Source of the DNA: Candidatus Peregrinibacteria bacterium
GTDB taxonomy: Bacteria; Patescibacteriota; Gracilibacteria; UBA1369; LOWO2-01-FULL-3
Direction: 5' to 3'
DNA: 64,000 nucleotides
Assembly (NCBI GenBank): GCA_018654255.1
Contig: JABILX010000009.1
Location: forward strand, 1-64,000
A model generated the notes under the pieces. That model did not search any database, was not told the origin of the DNA, and worked only from the letters and a program-made list of their open reading frames with translations. Of this stretch, positions 36,995-46,800 are shown piece by piece; position 1 is the stretch's first letter; the number at the start of each line of letters is the position of its first letter. The translations under genes and the position numbers were made by a program.

Positions 36995-37427
36995 GTTTTT
37001 CTCTTATTAAAGACGATTTGTATATTCCTGGTTGATACGGCTTCAGTCTAACAATTTTTGTGTCTAAGTTTAAGTCGATTATTAGTTTTTCTAAGTTTTG
37101 TGTGAATGCAAACTGATCGTAGCCGAGTGCAATGATAGAGGGTCGGAAATTTTTGATGGCTTTGGCTTTGTCTTTTTTTTCTCCGAGGGTTACTACGTCA
37201 GACCAGGTTGTTTCTTCTAGGTTTTTTTGTCTTGTTTTCTCGTTGTAGTCTGCTTTTCGGCCTTTTATTTGTTTGACTGTCTTGTCTCTTGCGATCACGG
37301 TGACGATTATTGGATTTGCAAAACGTTTTGCTAAAGCTTTTGCTTGGAGAAACAGGTTTTCGTGCCCTGCGTGCAGATGATCGAAGGTGCCGAATAACAT
37401 TATTGTTTGATTTTCTTGGTCGTTCAT
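36921..37427 (-). CDS. cytidylyltransferase-like nucleotidyltransferase, possible FAD synthetase (RibL-like)
   Basis: A 168-aa enzyme of the TagD/RibL cytidylyltransferase superfamily. Residues about 10-22 hold the nucleotide-binding motif GTFDHLHAGHENL (HxGH), and GYDQ (about 98) and YKSSLIRE (about 138) match other conserved sites. Family members make CDP-glycerol, or FAD from FMN and ATP in archaea (RibL). Because this window also has a riboflavin kinase without its adenylyltransferase domain, an FMN adenylyltransferase role is attractive. The last 24 residues are low-complexity and overlap ftsX. Confidence 0.75.
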   Translation of the reverse strand: MNDQENQTIMLFGTFDHLHAGHENLFLQAKALAKRFANPIIVTVIARDKTVKQIKGRKADYNEKTRQKNLEETTWSDVVTLGEKKDKAKAIKNFRPSIIALGYDQFAFTQNLEKLIIDLNLDTKIVRLKPYQPGIYKSSLIREKHASLKSSSSNKKSLPTKHFESVSK

Positions 37428-37434
37428 TGAGTTT

Positions 37435-37740
37435 TTAATATAGATCTGGGACGAAGAGGTTGATCGCTATCAGGACGAAGAAGATTAGGATCACGATACC
37501 AGCTAAGGTAGCGTCCAGTATTTTATGCGTTTTTTCTCTTTGTGCAAGGGAAATTCGCAAACTGCTTAATCCGTAGATCATTCCTGTGATGATAAAAGGT
37601 ATGTCTAGAGTTTTGTTTACTATCAAGGCTTCTTTCAAATACATTCCGTTTGATATGAATAAGGTTGATCCTATATGAAGGCTTCCGATCACTATGAAAA
37701 ATAGGATTGAGACTTTCTTGATGTTTTGAATTGTGTCCAT
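37435..37740 (-). CDS. small membrane protein, three helices
   Basis: A 101-aa protein with three hydrophobic segments (about 10-30, 45-62 and 78-98) and no recognised motif. It is the first gene of the minus-strand run leading to the nucleotidyltransferase, ftsX and recO, seven bases from the next gene. Function unknown. Confidence 0.6.
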   Translation of the reverse strand: MDTIQNIKKVSILFFIVIGSLHIGSTLFISNGMYLKEALIVNKTLDIPFIITGMIYGLSSLRISLAQREKTHKILDATLAGIVILIFFVLIAINLFVPDLY

Positions 37741-37813
37741 CGCGGGGATTATACAGTAGGGTGGGGGATTTGAGGAAGGGGAAGTGGGTGGAGGATTTAT
37801 CTCGGGAGGCTTC

Positions 37814-37843
37814 TTGACGGAAGGGCGGCTTTTGGTGTAGAAT
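37814..37843 (+). promoter_or_regulatory. promoter of gene 37876
   Basis: TTGACG (37814-37819), 18-base spacer, TAGAAT (37838-37843); leader about 26 bases. Confidence 0.6.
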
Positions 37844-37875
37844 CGCCTCCAAAATTTGTTTTTAACTTTTTTATT

Positions 37876-38454
37876 ATGAGTGAAAGATTAGGAAATGATC
37901 CTGCCAACCCTGTAAGAATTGAAGATTTCCATTTCCAAGGAGGTCCAAGAACTGGTAAGCCCTGGGATTTGAAGGGGATGATTCCGGTTAGTGGAAGTGA
38001 TTATCAAATTGGTATGATGGAGGCGGAGCCTTCTTATGCAGGAGGGAATATGGTTTTAGAGACGGAATCAACTTATGGATTGATAGTGTCTGGGCCTGGG
38101 GGTGACGAAGTTTTACCTGCTAATAAGAATGTTTCTCTAGGGTTTTCGGGGCCCCCAGAGGTCGCTATTGATATGATTAGTCATTGTGATTGTCAGGAAA
38201 TGATTCAAAGGATTGTGGGTTTGTTGAAATCGACTATTCCAAACATTTCATTTATACAGAAACTTCCTACTATAACTCCTTATCCACCTAGAAAGACTGG
38301 TGAAACAACTTTTGTAGCTGATGGAGATGGTAACCCAGAAATTGTTGCTGCCTCTGTTGAAATTAGGCCTGTTTTGGAAGAAGTTTTGGATGATATCCGT
38401 GATAGATTGATGGAAGTTGTTACTACTCCTGGTGCTATAAAGACTAATAGCTAG
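37876..38454 (+). CDS. unrecognised 192-aa soluble protein
   Basis: Begins MSERLGNDPANPVRIED. The N-terminal half is β-like and glycine/proline-rich (LIVSGPGGDEVLPANKNVS), and the C-terminal half is helical with a DCQEMIQRIVGLLK segment and a final RPVLEEVLDDIRDRLMEV helix. No signal or membrane helix. I do not recognise a family. A short hairpin (AGTCTA…TAGACT, 38466-38485) separates it from gatC, so the three genes may share a transcript. Confidence 0.6.
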   Translation: MSERLGNDPANPVRIEDFHFQGGPRTGKPWDLKGMIPVSGSDYQIGMMEAEPSYAGGNMVLETESTYGLIVSGPGGDEVLPANKNVSLGFSGPPEVAIDMISHCDCQEMIQRIVGLLKSTIPNISFIQKLPTITPYPPRKTGETTFVADGDGNPEIVAASVEIRPVLEEVLDDIRDRLMEVVTTPGAIKTNS

Positions 38455-38492
38455 TTGATTTGGGAGTCTAAGTTGTTGTAGACTTGGCCTTG

Positions 38493-38807
38493 ATGAAAAT
38501 TTCAAAAGAAACAGTTGAGCATGTTGCGAAGTTAGCTCGTCTTGGAATCTCGCCAAAGGAGGCTGAGAAATTCAGCGGGCAACTTTCAGATGTTTTTGAT
38601 TATATGGAGATTCTTGAAGAAGTTGATACTTCGAAGGTGAAGGAGACTTCTCAGGTTACTGGTTTGGAGAACGTGAAAGAGAAGGATGAAATTGTTCCTT
38701 GGACTGCATCTGGTGATCCTGTTGAGAGAGATGAGCTTCTTGGCGCTTCGGAGTTACCTGTCGAGTCGAACCAGATTTTGGTGAAGGCTGCTGTAAAAAA
38801 ATCATAA
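38493..38807 (+). CDS. gatC: Asp/Glu-tRNA amidotransferase subunit C
   Basis: Small subunit of GatCAB, which converts Glu-tRNA(Gln) or Asp-tRNA(Asn) to the amide. The 104 aa are typical: SKETVEHVAKLARLGISPKE at the start, a long linking segment with SGQLSDVFDYMEILEEVDT, and the end DELLGASELPVESNQILVK. I chose the ATG at 38493; a TTG at 38484 is in frame. It is 28 bases before gatA. gatB is not in the window. Confidence 0.94.
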   Translation: MKISKETVEHVAKLARLGISPKEAEKFSGQLSDVFDYMEILEEVDTSKVKETSQVTGLENVKEKDEIVPWTASGDPVERDELLGASELPVESNQILVKAAVKKS

Positions 38808-38835
38808 CTTTTTTCGCAATTGCGGACTTTAAACT

Positions 38836-40260
38836 ATGGCGAATCTAAATGAACTAACAATTAGAGCGGTAGCAGCTGGTTTGAGAGCTGGTGATTTTTC
38901 GAGTGAGGAAGTGGCTCAGGATTGTTTTAAGAGGATTCGAGAACGGAATGATGATGTGAATGCTTTTGTGCATCTGACTGAGGAGAGTGCGCTTGAGAGA
39001 GCAAGAGAGATTGATAAAAAAGGTTTCTCGGCGAAAGATTCTTTGTTGAAGGGTGTTCCAGTTGGATTGAAAGATATTTTTAGTACTAAGGGTGTTCGAA
39101 CGACTTGTTGTTCACCTGGGTTGAAGGACTATGTGCCGCCGTATGATGCAAGTGTTGTTGAGCGGCTTCGAGATGCAGGGATGGTGATGATTGGGAAGAC
39201 GAATATGGATGAGTTTGCTTGTGGGGCTTCTACTGAGCATAGTTGCTTCGGGGTGACGAAGAATCCTGTGGATTTGGACAAGGTTGCAGGTGGATCAAGT
39301 GGGGGATCGGCAGCTGCTGTGGCAGATGATATGTGTATTTATTCACTTGGTACTGATACTGGTGGGTCGATTCGTCAGCCTGCGAGTTTGTGTGGGACTT
39401 ATGGTCTCAAAGTGACTTATGGGCGAGTTTCGAGGAGTGGGGTGACGGCGATGGCTTCTTCGTGGGATACGATTGGTCCATTTGGAAAATCTGTTGATGA
39501 TTTGGCGATTGTTCTCGGGGAGATTGCTGGGAAGGATAGGCGTGATATGACTATGCCTGATGAAAAAGTTCCAGATTACACGGCTTCTTTAGGAAAAGGA
39601 GTTAAAGGCTTGAAAATTGGTTTGCCAAAAGAATATTTTGGAGAGGGAATCGAGAAAGAGACGAAAGATGTTGTGATGGCTTCTGTTAAGCGGCTTGAAA
39701 AAGAGGGGGCTGAAATTGTAAAAGTTTCATTGCCGATGACTAAGTATGCGATTGCAGTTTATTATATTTCGATGCCGGCTGAAGTTTCGGCGAATATGGA
39801 AAGATATGATGGTATTAGGTTTGGAAAGAAGGCTTCTGGCGATGTGAAAGATTTGGTTGATCAGTATTTTGTGACTCGTGGAGAGGGATTTGGTGATGAG
39901 ATGAAGAGGCGAATAATGATTGGGACTTATGTGCTTTCGGCAGGTTATATGGATGCTTATTACAAGAAAGCGATGAAGGTGAGGACGAAGATTATTGAGG
40001 ATTTTGCCGCTGCTTTCAAGAAAGTGGATGTATTGATTGGGCCGGTTTCTCCTTATCCTGCTTTTGGGATTGGAGAGAAATTGGATGATCCTCTTGCGAT
40101 GTATATGGCGGATGCACTTACAATTCCTGCGAGTGCTGCTGGATTGCCATCGTTGGCTTGTCCGGCTGGTTCTTCGAAAGATGGTTTGCCAATTGGTTTG
40201 CAAATTATTGCACCTCAGTTTCAGGAAGGGCTTTGTTTGAGAGTTGGGGAGATGGTTTAG
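38836..40260 (+). CDS. gatA: Asp/Glu-tRNA amidotransferase subunit A
   Basis: Amidase-signature subunit that releases ammonia from glutamine for the transamidation. The 474 aa show the catalytic triad: Lys in VPVGLKDIF (about 79), the Ser of VAGGSSGGSAAAVAD (about 154) and Ser in DTGGSIRQPASL (about 178). The Tyr/Asp-rich C-terminal region is of normal length. It overlaps the convergent TrmB-type gene by four bases. Confidence 0.97.
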   Translation: MANLNELTIRAVAAGLRAGDFSSEEVAQDCFKRIRERNDDVNAFVHLTEESALERAREIDKKGFSAKDSLLKGVPVGLKDIFSTKGVRTTCCSPGLKDYVPPYDASVVERLRDAGMVMIGKTNMDEFACGASTEHSCFGVTKNPVDLDKVAGGSSGGSAAAVADDMCIYSLGTDTGGSIRQPASLCGTYGLKVTYGRVSRSGVTAMASSWDTIGPFGKSVDDLAIVLGEIAGKDRRDMTMPDEKVPDYTASLGKGVKGLKIGLPKEYFGEGIEKETKDVVMASVKRLEKEGAEIVKVSLPMTKYAIAVYYISMPAEVSANMERYDGIRFGKKASGDVKDLVDQYFVTRGEGFGDEMKRRIMIGTYVLSAGYMDAYYKKAMKVRTKIIEDFAAAFKKVDVLIGPVSPYPAFGIGEKLDDPLAMYMADALTIPASAAGLPSLACPAGSSKDGLPIGLQIIAPQFQEGLCLRVGEMV

Positions 40261-41024
40261 AATAAGGCTTTTTGTGGGCTGAGTTCTGTTCCTCCAGCGA
40301 AATCCCAGCATATTTGAAAGATGGCTCTTTGGCTGTTTGCGATTTGGGGCGATTTGATTATCATTCCGAGAGGTGTTTCTGATGCGAATGAAATGATTGC
40401 CACTTTGTCGTCGTAGATGTTGATTTCGTTTGTGAATTGGTATTTGTCTTTTGGGAGTAAGCGCATTTCACGGTTGTACTTTGGGTCTTCGGCGTGGACT
40501 TTTTTGCCGGCTTCATCTGCTGTGATTATTCCTTTGAGGTGGATCTTGCGTTTGGTTCTTTTAGTGACGTATTCTTTGTCATACTCTGGCCAGATGTTGC
40601 GGATTGCTTCTGAGTTTGAGAAGTTCAGAATTCCTTTTTTTGTGGTGAGAGTATCTTCGTATATGGCTTTGATTCCTTCGAGTCCTTCGAAGTATTGGAT
40701 CAGTGGATGAACTGTTTCGCCTTTGAGGCGTTTTAGTTTTGGGATGGCGTCTTTGAGTGCTTTTGTTCGTTGTTCAAAAGTTGATGCAACGATTTCGGGG
40801 TCCGTAGGTGAGAAGTATTTTATTCGGTTTTTTGTTACGGTCGAGATGAGTCCTTTTTCTTTTAATTTTTTTAAGATGTCGTATGCGGTGACACGATTGA
40901 TTCGGGCTTTGGTGGCTATGTTCGAAACTACGCTTTGGCCGAGCTCGATCATTGATAAATATACGCGGGCTTCTTTGTCTGTGAGTCCGATTGCAGTGAG
41001 AATTGGGAGAAGTTCTTTTGGCAT
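40257..41024 (-). CDS. TrmB-family transcriptional regulator
   Basis: A 255-aa DNA-binding protein. The N-terminal winged helix-turn-helix (about 8-75: GLTDKEARVYLSMIELGQ; ARINRVTAYDILKKLKEKGL) is typical of TrmB-type regulators, which are common in archaea. The C-terminal part (about 100-255) resembles the TrmB effector-binding domain (SNSEAIRNIWPEYDKEYV; DDKVAIISFASETPLGMII). The ligand is unknown; sugars are usual. It is divergent from glutamine synthetase, so it may regulate that gene. Confidence 0.85.
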   Translation of the reverse strand: MPKELLPILTAIGLTDKEARVYLSMIELGQSVVSNIATKARINRVTAYDILKKLKEKGLISTVTKNRIKYFSPTDPEIVASTFEQRTKALKDAIPKLKRLKGETVHPLIQYFEGLEGIKAIYEDTLTTKKGILNFSNSEAIRNIWPEYDKEYVTKRTKRKIHLKGIITADEAGKKVHAEDPKYNREMRLLPKDKYQFTNEINIYDDKVAIISFASETPLGMIIKSPQIANSQRAIFQICWDFAGGTELSPQKALF

Positions 41025-41295
41025 ATTGTTGTGCGTTAGAGGGGTTGTTTGGTCAAGTCGATTTTTGTTGTAGAAAGTTTCGACAGGTCTTGGGGTTTTT
41101 GGTTGGGGAATTGTGGTCTTGTATATTTTGGAGCACTTGTTTTCGGCTTGTGGGAGCGGTTTTTATTGTCTTTGTCTTGGTCTTTCTACAGGTGGGAAAG
41201 TGCTCTTATTTTACTATTGAAAATTGGAAAAGCAAGGGGTAGGTTTTGTGGTGAAAATTCGCCAAATGGCGAGATAAAATTTAACCAAAACTATT
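41025..41295. promoter_or_regulatory. divergent regulatory region between the TrmB-type gene and glnA
   Basis: A 271-base gap. On the + strand TTGGTT (41099-41104), 17-base spacer and TATATT (41122-41127) could be the glnA promoter with a leader of about 160 bases. A hairpin CGCCA-AA-TGGCG (41260-41271) lies 25 bases before the ATG. Operators cannot be assigned. Confidence 0.4.
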
Positions 41296-42693
41296 ATGGG
41301 AGAGACTGCTTTATCAAGATTGGATGATGAGTTGCGTGGAGAGATTGAAGAATTAGAATTGGGAGAGGCTGAGAAAGAACAGGTGGCTGCAATTGCTGGG
41401 TGTGATCTTGTTACTCTTCATACGAGTGATGTTGATGGGAAGTCACTTGGATTGCCTATGCCTGGTAGACAATTTCCGTCTAGTGTGAAAAATGGTGCTG
41501 GAATTGATGGGTCTTCTGTAAAGGGGTTTGGTCGTGGTGTTGAAGAGAGTGATATGTGGATGGCTCCTGATTTGGGAACTGGAATAGTTTTGCCTTGGAA
41601 GAATTCTATGGATAGGTCTATGGCCAGAGTTGTGACTGATTTGAGAAATGCTGATGGGACTAGCTTTGAAGGTGATGCTAGGTCTATTTTAAGAAGGCAG
41701 CTTAAAAGAGCTGCAGACATGGGTTTTGACTTTACTGTTTCCCCTGAATTGGAATTCTTTGTGTTTCCGACTGATGATGAGGGTAAGCCTATTGCTGTTT
41801 CCAGGGGAAATACTTCATATTATAGGCATCTTCCTGGTCACCTAGCTGACGTGAGGACTGAGATGATGATAAGGCTGGGGGAATGTGGTTTGAATATTGA
41901 GGCTGCTCATCCGGAAGTAGCTGATAATCAGCATGAAATTAATTTCAAGTGTGGTAGTGCTCTTGAACAAGCTGATAAGGTTGTTTTGTTTAGAGATGTT
42001 GTTAAGGATCTTGCCAAAATGTTTGGTCATCACGCTACTTTCATGGACAAGCCAATAGCTGGTGTGAATGGTTCAGGAATGCATACCAATATGAGTTTGA
42101 CTTCTTTGGATGGAGGTGAAAATCTTTTTTATGATGAAGAGGCTGAAGATAAGTTGTCTCTTCGTGCTAAACAGTTTATTGCTGGAATAATGGCTCATAT
42201 AGATGGGATTACTGCTATTGCTAATCCAACTGTGAATTCTTATCGTAGGTTAGTTCCTGGATTCGAAGCTCCTGTTTATAAATCTTGGGGGTATTCAAAT
42301 AGATCTTCTTTGATTAGAGTTCCAAAGGTGAAAAATCCAAAAGCTACTAGGGCCGAACTGAGATCTCCAGGACCAATGTGTAATCCTCATCTTGCATTTG
42401 CTGTGATGTTGGCGGCTGGTCTTGATGGTATGGAAAACGAAATGGAAGCACCTGAGCCTAGGAAAGAAGATTTGTTTAAATTGTCACCACAAGAACTTGC
42501 TGAGATTAATGTTGGCCATTTACCTACGAGTCTTAGAAATGCTATCGGATTTTTGGAAAAAGATGATCTTCTTAGAAAAGCTTTGGGTGATCATACTCAT
42601 CAGTCTTTCTTGAGATCAAAAAGAGCTGAATGGTTGGCTTATAAGCAGCAGGTTCCTAAAGAGGAATTTGAGAGGTATGCTTTGGACTTTTAA
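41296..42693 (+). CDS. glnA: glutamine synthetase, type I
   Basis: Makes glutamine from glutamate, ammonia and ATP; dodecameric enzyme. The 465 aa have the β-grasp domain with GAGIDGSSVKGFG, the catalytic domain with SPELEFFVFP, EAAHPEVADNQHEINFK, the ATP motif KPIAGVNGSGMHTNMS and the Arg/Glu region VPGFEAPVYKSWGYSNRSSLIRVP (the last Glu/Arg pocket). It lacks the NLYDLPP-type loop with the adenylylated tyrosine of enterobacterial enzymes, so it should not be controlled by adenylylation. Full length. It is monocistronic with a terminator. Confidence 0.97.
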   Translation: MGETALSRLDDELRGEIEELELGEAEKEQVAAIAGCDLVTLHTSDVDGKSLGLPMPGRQFPSSVKNGAGIDGSSVKGFGRGVEESDMWMAPDLGTGIVLPWKNSMDRSMARVVTDLRNADGTSFEGDARSILRRQLKRAADMGFDFTVSPELEFFVFPTDDEGKPIAVSRGNTSYYRHLPGHLADVRTEMMIRLGECGLNIEAAHPEVADNQHEINFKCGSALEQADKVVLFRDVVKDLAKMFGHHATFMDKPIAGVNGSGMHTNMSLTSLDGGENLFYDEEAEDKLSLRAKQFIAGIMAHIDGITAIANPTVNSYRRLVPGFEAPVYKSWGYSNRSSLIRVPKVKNPKATRAELRSPGPMCNPHLAFAVMLAAGLDGMENEMEAPEPRKEDLFKLSPQELAEINVGHLPTSLRNAIGFLEKDDLLRKALGDHTHQSFLRSKRAEWLAYKQQVPKEEFERYALDF

Positions 42694-42730
42694 ACGTGTT
42701 CGTTCAAAAAATTAGTACAACCTTTAAAAA

Positions 42731-42763
42731 GAGCTGCTTAATCTGTTGAGTGGTTCTTTTTTT
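42731..42763 (+). terminator. intrinsic terminator after glnA
   Basis: An 11-pair stem (GAGCTGCTTAA 42731-42741 against TTGAGTGGTTC 42746-42756, several G·U pairs), short loop TCTG, then seven T. Confidence 0.75.
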
Positions 42764-42795
42764 GCGTTAGATCGTGGCGCGTATAGTTGAACAAA

Positions 42796-43791
42796 TTATT
42801 TGCACGCTTCGATAATGAATTTCTCGATTTCGAGCAGGAGTTCTCGAGTATCGTCTACTGAGATTTTTATTTTTCCTGTTTTGAAGCTCTTGTCGATTTG
42901 TAGGAGTTTTCCGTAGATTTCTTTGAGTTGTTCGTGAGTAAAGTTTTTGCTTTGGTTTGAGGCGGTTTGAGCGACGAATGGGTGTTGCTTCAAACGTTTT
43001 GCAATTGATTGAGGGTGTTCACCTTGGTTTACGAGGAAATGAGCTTGGATCAGGATGCGGAAATGTCTAACGAGCATGTAGAAAACCATCATCAAGTCTT
43101 CGCCGCTTTCGATCAATGTTTTGAAAACTTTGAGTGATCCTTTTCGATTTTTGGTTGCTATTGAATCTGTTAATTTGAAAATTGAGCTCGAGAGTGATTC
43201 TGCGATCAAGTCTTCTATAAGTTCTTTTGTAATTGTTGTTTCGCGGCCTGATGCTGATATCAATTTGTCGATTTCGTTTGAGAGTTGCCAGAGGTTTGGG
43301 CCGACTCTTTCTGCTAGGAGGGTTGCGTTTGGTCTTTCGATTTTTCCTTTGCGTTTTGTGGTTTCATCTACTACCCAGCTTGTTAGTTGAGCTGGTTGGA
43401 GGGCTTTGAATTCTGTGACGTTTGCGATTTTTGTTAATTTTTTGAATAGGGAAGTCCTCTTGTCTGGGATTGCGTTTTCGGTAAAGACGAGGACGCAGAA
43501 ATCTGGTACTTCTGAACCGAGAGTTTCTACTACTTTCTTTTGTTCTTCTGCTTTCGCTAGGGCTAGATAATTTTTTACTATTACTAGGCGTTTTTCTGCT
43601 AGAAAAGGCATGGCGTTTAGGTTTGTGCCGAATTCTTTTGTATCCAATTCTTTTCCTTCAATGGTTTGTATGTTCATGTCACCACCGTGTTTTTTCTCAA
43701 ATTGATCTGTCCAAAATTTGACTTTTTGGTGGATAGAGTAGGTGTCTTCACCGTAGAAGAAGTAGATGTTTTTTTGATTGGTATCAGTCAT
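42796..43791 (-). CDS. holA: DNA polymerase III subunit delta
   Basis: Clamp-loader δ subunit that opens the β-clamp. The 331 aa have the three usual parts: an N-terminal AAA-like domain without a functional Walker A (YFFYGEDTYSIHQKVKFW), a middle region with NAMPFLAEKRLVIVKNY and FKALQPAQLTSWV, and a C-terminal helical collar (ESGEDLMMVFYMLVRHFRILI). It overlaps nothing and converges on glnA. TATAAT with an extended −10 lies eight bases before the ATG, suggesting a leaderless transcript. Confidence 0.95.
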   Translation of the reverse strand: MTDTNQKNIYFFYGEDTYSIHQKVKFWTDQFEKKHGGDMNIQTIEGKELDTKEFGTNLNAMPFLAEKRLVIVKNYLALAKAEEQKKVVETLGSEVPDFCVLVFTENAIPDKRTSLFKKLTKIANVTEFKALQPAQLTSWVVDETTKRKGKIERPNATLLAERVGPNLWQLSNEIDKLISASGRETTITKELIEDLIAESLSSSIFKLTDSIATKNRKGSLKVFKTLIESGEDLMMVFYMLVRHFRILIQAHFLVNQGEHPQSIAKRLKQHPFVAQTASNQSKNFTHEQLKEIYGKLLQIDKSFKTGKIKISVDDTRELLLEIEKFIIEACK

Positions 43792-43799
43792 GTGTTGGG

Positions 43800-43808
43800 A
43801 TTATATCA
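43800..43808 (-). promoter_or_regulatory. leaderless promoter of holA (extended −10)
   Basis: On the minus strand TGATATAAT (43808-43800) ends eight bases before the ATG at 43791, so transcription should start at or next to the start codon. Confidence 0.65.
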
Positions 43809-43821
43809 ATTTGACATGCGT

Positions 43822-43856
43822 AAAAAAAGAGCTGCTTTTTAATTTGAGCAGCCCTT
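43822..43856 (-). terminator. intrinsic terminator of the giant-protein operon
   Basis: Minus-strand stem AGGGCTGCT / AGCAGCTCT (9 pairs with a wobble) and AT-rich loop, followed by seven T. It lies 37 bases after the 1765-aa gene. Confidence 0.8.
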
Positions 43857-43892
43857 TTATTTGATTTGTGATGTTACGACCTTTGGATGACC

Positions 43893-46800
43893 TTAGAACG
43901 CAACTTTGAGTTGAGTGAGGTCAAGCAGTTCAGATAGTCCTGGAGGAGTGTTGAGGAGGAAGTTCTGGCTAAATTTGATAGTTACAGAACCTTGTTCCAT
44001 CGAAACACTTCCTGAGTATCTTCGTTTGCTGAATAGATCAGCTACGTTTCCGATCAGGATTCCGTTGAATGTTAATGGGTTGTATGAGAATCCTTGAGAA
44101 GTTACCCTGCCGTCATCTGTTCCATCTGTGTCGATTACGATGTATACACCGTCGAGGCGAGTAACTTCAGGGGCGATATTGATATCTCCGTCGATTACTA
44201 TGAAGGCTGCAGATGGTACGTTTTTTGGATTCAATGGTCCAAATACATCTAGAGGTTCATACGTGATGTTACCTGTTATATTCAGATCACCTCCTTTGAT
44301 TATGTATGTTTGAGCTGCAGGATCTGAGACGGTTAGACCTGGGATTGTTATATCTTTGTTTGTGTAACTGTAAATATTTGTGTTTGTAGATGGAGGGAAT
44401 TGATTTGTTATCAATGTCTCGTGCCATCTAGATAGATTTGAGATGTTATTATTGATCTGGTTAACGATGTATTCTTGCTGCCAACTTTCTGCTACTTCTG
44501 CTTTCATTTCACAGATTGTACTTGAGAAGTTTTTTAGTGGATTGTCGAATACTCCTGAACTTGCTCCTTCTACATTTGAATATTTACAAATGTCGTGTGT
44601 TGGAGTTGTTAGGTAAGCTTGGTCGCTTAAGTCTCCTGCTCCTGTTTTTGGAACTTCTTGTTCTTCGATCTCTTCGATTTGGATTGGAGTGATACTTGGA
44701 CCTTGGATGTTCTTTTGTTCTGAACAATAAGCTACATCGATACCTGAAGTAAGCTCTGATGAGAAGAATACGTCTCCACCTGCACGAGTTAGTATGAATG
44801 GGCAGATTGCGACTACTATTGCATCGTCGTCGTCTGAATCTACGTCGTCTCCTTCTAGATCATTGTCTTCGTATGTTTCGAATTCAATTTCGTTAGGGAA
44901 TTGCTCACCACATCCATCTGTTTCAGGATCTAGGTTTTGGCAAGTTTCTTGGTCTAGAGATGTTTCGTTCTTCATCTCGTAGTAGAGTTTGATTTTGTAT
45001 ACGCCTTCGATGTTATTGAATACTAATCCTTCGTCTGCGTCTGCAAATGCTTCTGCGAGATCATCTAGATCGTTTGCGTCTAGGTCTTTGTTTGTTACAC
45101 AGACTTCTGTTGTTTCTAGATCGTTTCCGTCGTATTCACAGATTTCTAGGTCATCATCGTCTTCGTTTAGGTAGGCTTCGTCTGGGTCGTTGTCGAAATA
45201 AACTTCGATCCAAAGGTTGTCTTCAAATACTAATTCACCGCCTTTTGAACCTTCCAAGACTCCGTCTTCAAATTCGGTTTCTTGAATCAAGGCAGATGAG
45301 ACTCCTTTGCCTTCACCAGGTTTGAAATCGATTCTGTATGTTACATATTTACTGTCGGTAGGGAGGATCGTTTCGCCGTTATCACCTTTGTCTTTTGCTG
45401 CTATGTTGATTAGATCATCCCAGTCTTCTGCAAAATCTGAATCTCCTGGGTCATCGTCGAAGTCGCCAGGTCTTACACGTTTCTTGATTGAAGCGTCGAT
45501 CTTTTCTGTGATTTCAGGACTGATTGTAGCTTCACATACTCCTGGATCAGTTCCATCTACTTTGATGAAAACAGTGATTCCTTCATATGGGTTTTTCAAG
45601 ATGTTTGTGTATGAAGTTGAAGTTTCGTGATTGAAGCTTGCGATTCCTTCTGGATTTACTGGGATTGTCCAATTGATTGTCCAGTCGTGATTTGCAGGAG
45701 TGCCTTCTACTTCTACCTCGAAGTCTTCCTCATCTTCCTCTGGATCTAAATTCCAAGATCCGTTTGGTTTGGTTATTTTTAATTCTTCACATTCTGGGTC
45801 TGGATCTGGGTCTGGATCTGGATCCGGATCTGGGTCTGGTTTGTCTGGTTTAGGCACATAAGTAAGTTGGCTAACACATGCTGTGTTTGCTCCTTCGTCG
45901 TTTGCTCTGACTTGTACGATCCAATCTGTTTGAAGTGTTGGGCCGAACATGTAGACTCCGTCGAATGCTTTTGATTCTGAAACTATCAAAGTTGTTTCAC
46001 CATTTTCATCAGCTGTATCGTCGAGGCTCAAGTGTGAGTCATTTGCGGTAGTCAGATTGAACCTGAAATCTCCATCATAGTCACCGAGGGTTCCTGTTAT
46101 ATAGAATCTTGTTGAATCAGGCATCGAAGCAGGTGGCCAAGATGGGTCTGCGTGTAATGCAATGTTTTGACATGCGTCTTTTGCTGGAACTATGATTGAT
46201 AGGTGTTTGATACATCCAGGTTCTGTCAAAGGATCTGAAGATGTAGCTTGTAGTGTGATTATGTTCGTATGTGTTCCAGGGGTTAGGTTTTGCATTGGGT
46301 AGAAGTACACTTTTGTTGTAACTGGAGTCGCGAGTTTTGTTGTAGACCAGTTTTCGATAGGTTCTGGTATTGTAAGTGGTAGTTCTACGATTGGGATTGT
46401 GATGTCTTGTTCTACTGCGAATACTCCATATTGAGAAGTTGTTTTGTAGTCAACTTTGGTTGGTTGTCCTTCTGGAATTTCGTATTCAAGACTTGATTCA
46501 AAAATGTAAATGTCTTCGCTTGGTAGGGAAGTCATAGTTGTTTCGTCTCCAAGTGGAAGACTTGATATGTATGAAGTTATGTTGTAGTGAAGTAATTTAC
46601 AGAATTGGTCTTCTTCAGGTTCTTCTTCTGGTGGACATGCAGGGAGTTGGAATTTACAAGCTGCTGTAACTTGAGCTTCTGTGTAAGTGGTGTCTCCAAA
46701 TGCTGATAAATATCCGAAGATGTTTGTGTTTTCTGGTGAAGTGTATTGAATTGCTGTTTCTTGAGTTTCAAGTGGATTTTCTCCTGAGAACAAACCTATT

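Noticed and set aside
44640-44680. Sortase signal (VPKTG) in the 1765-aa protein
   Set aside because: It is about 250 residues from the end and not followed by a membrane helix and basic tail.
45770-45840. Tandem DNA repeat (GGATCT/GGGTCT units) as a regulatory array
   Set aside because: It encodes the Pro-Asp linker of the 1765-aa protein in frame.
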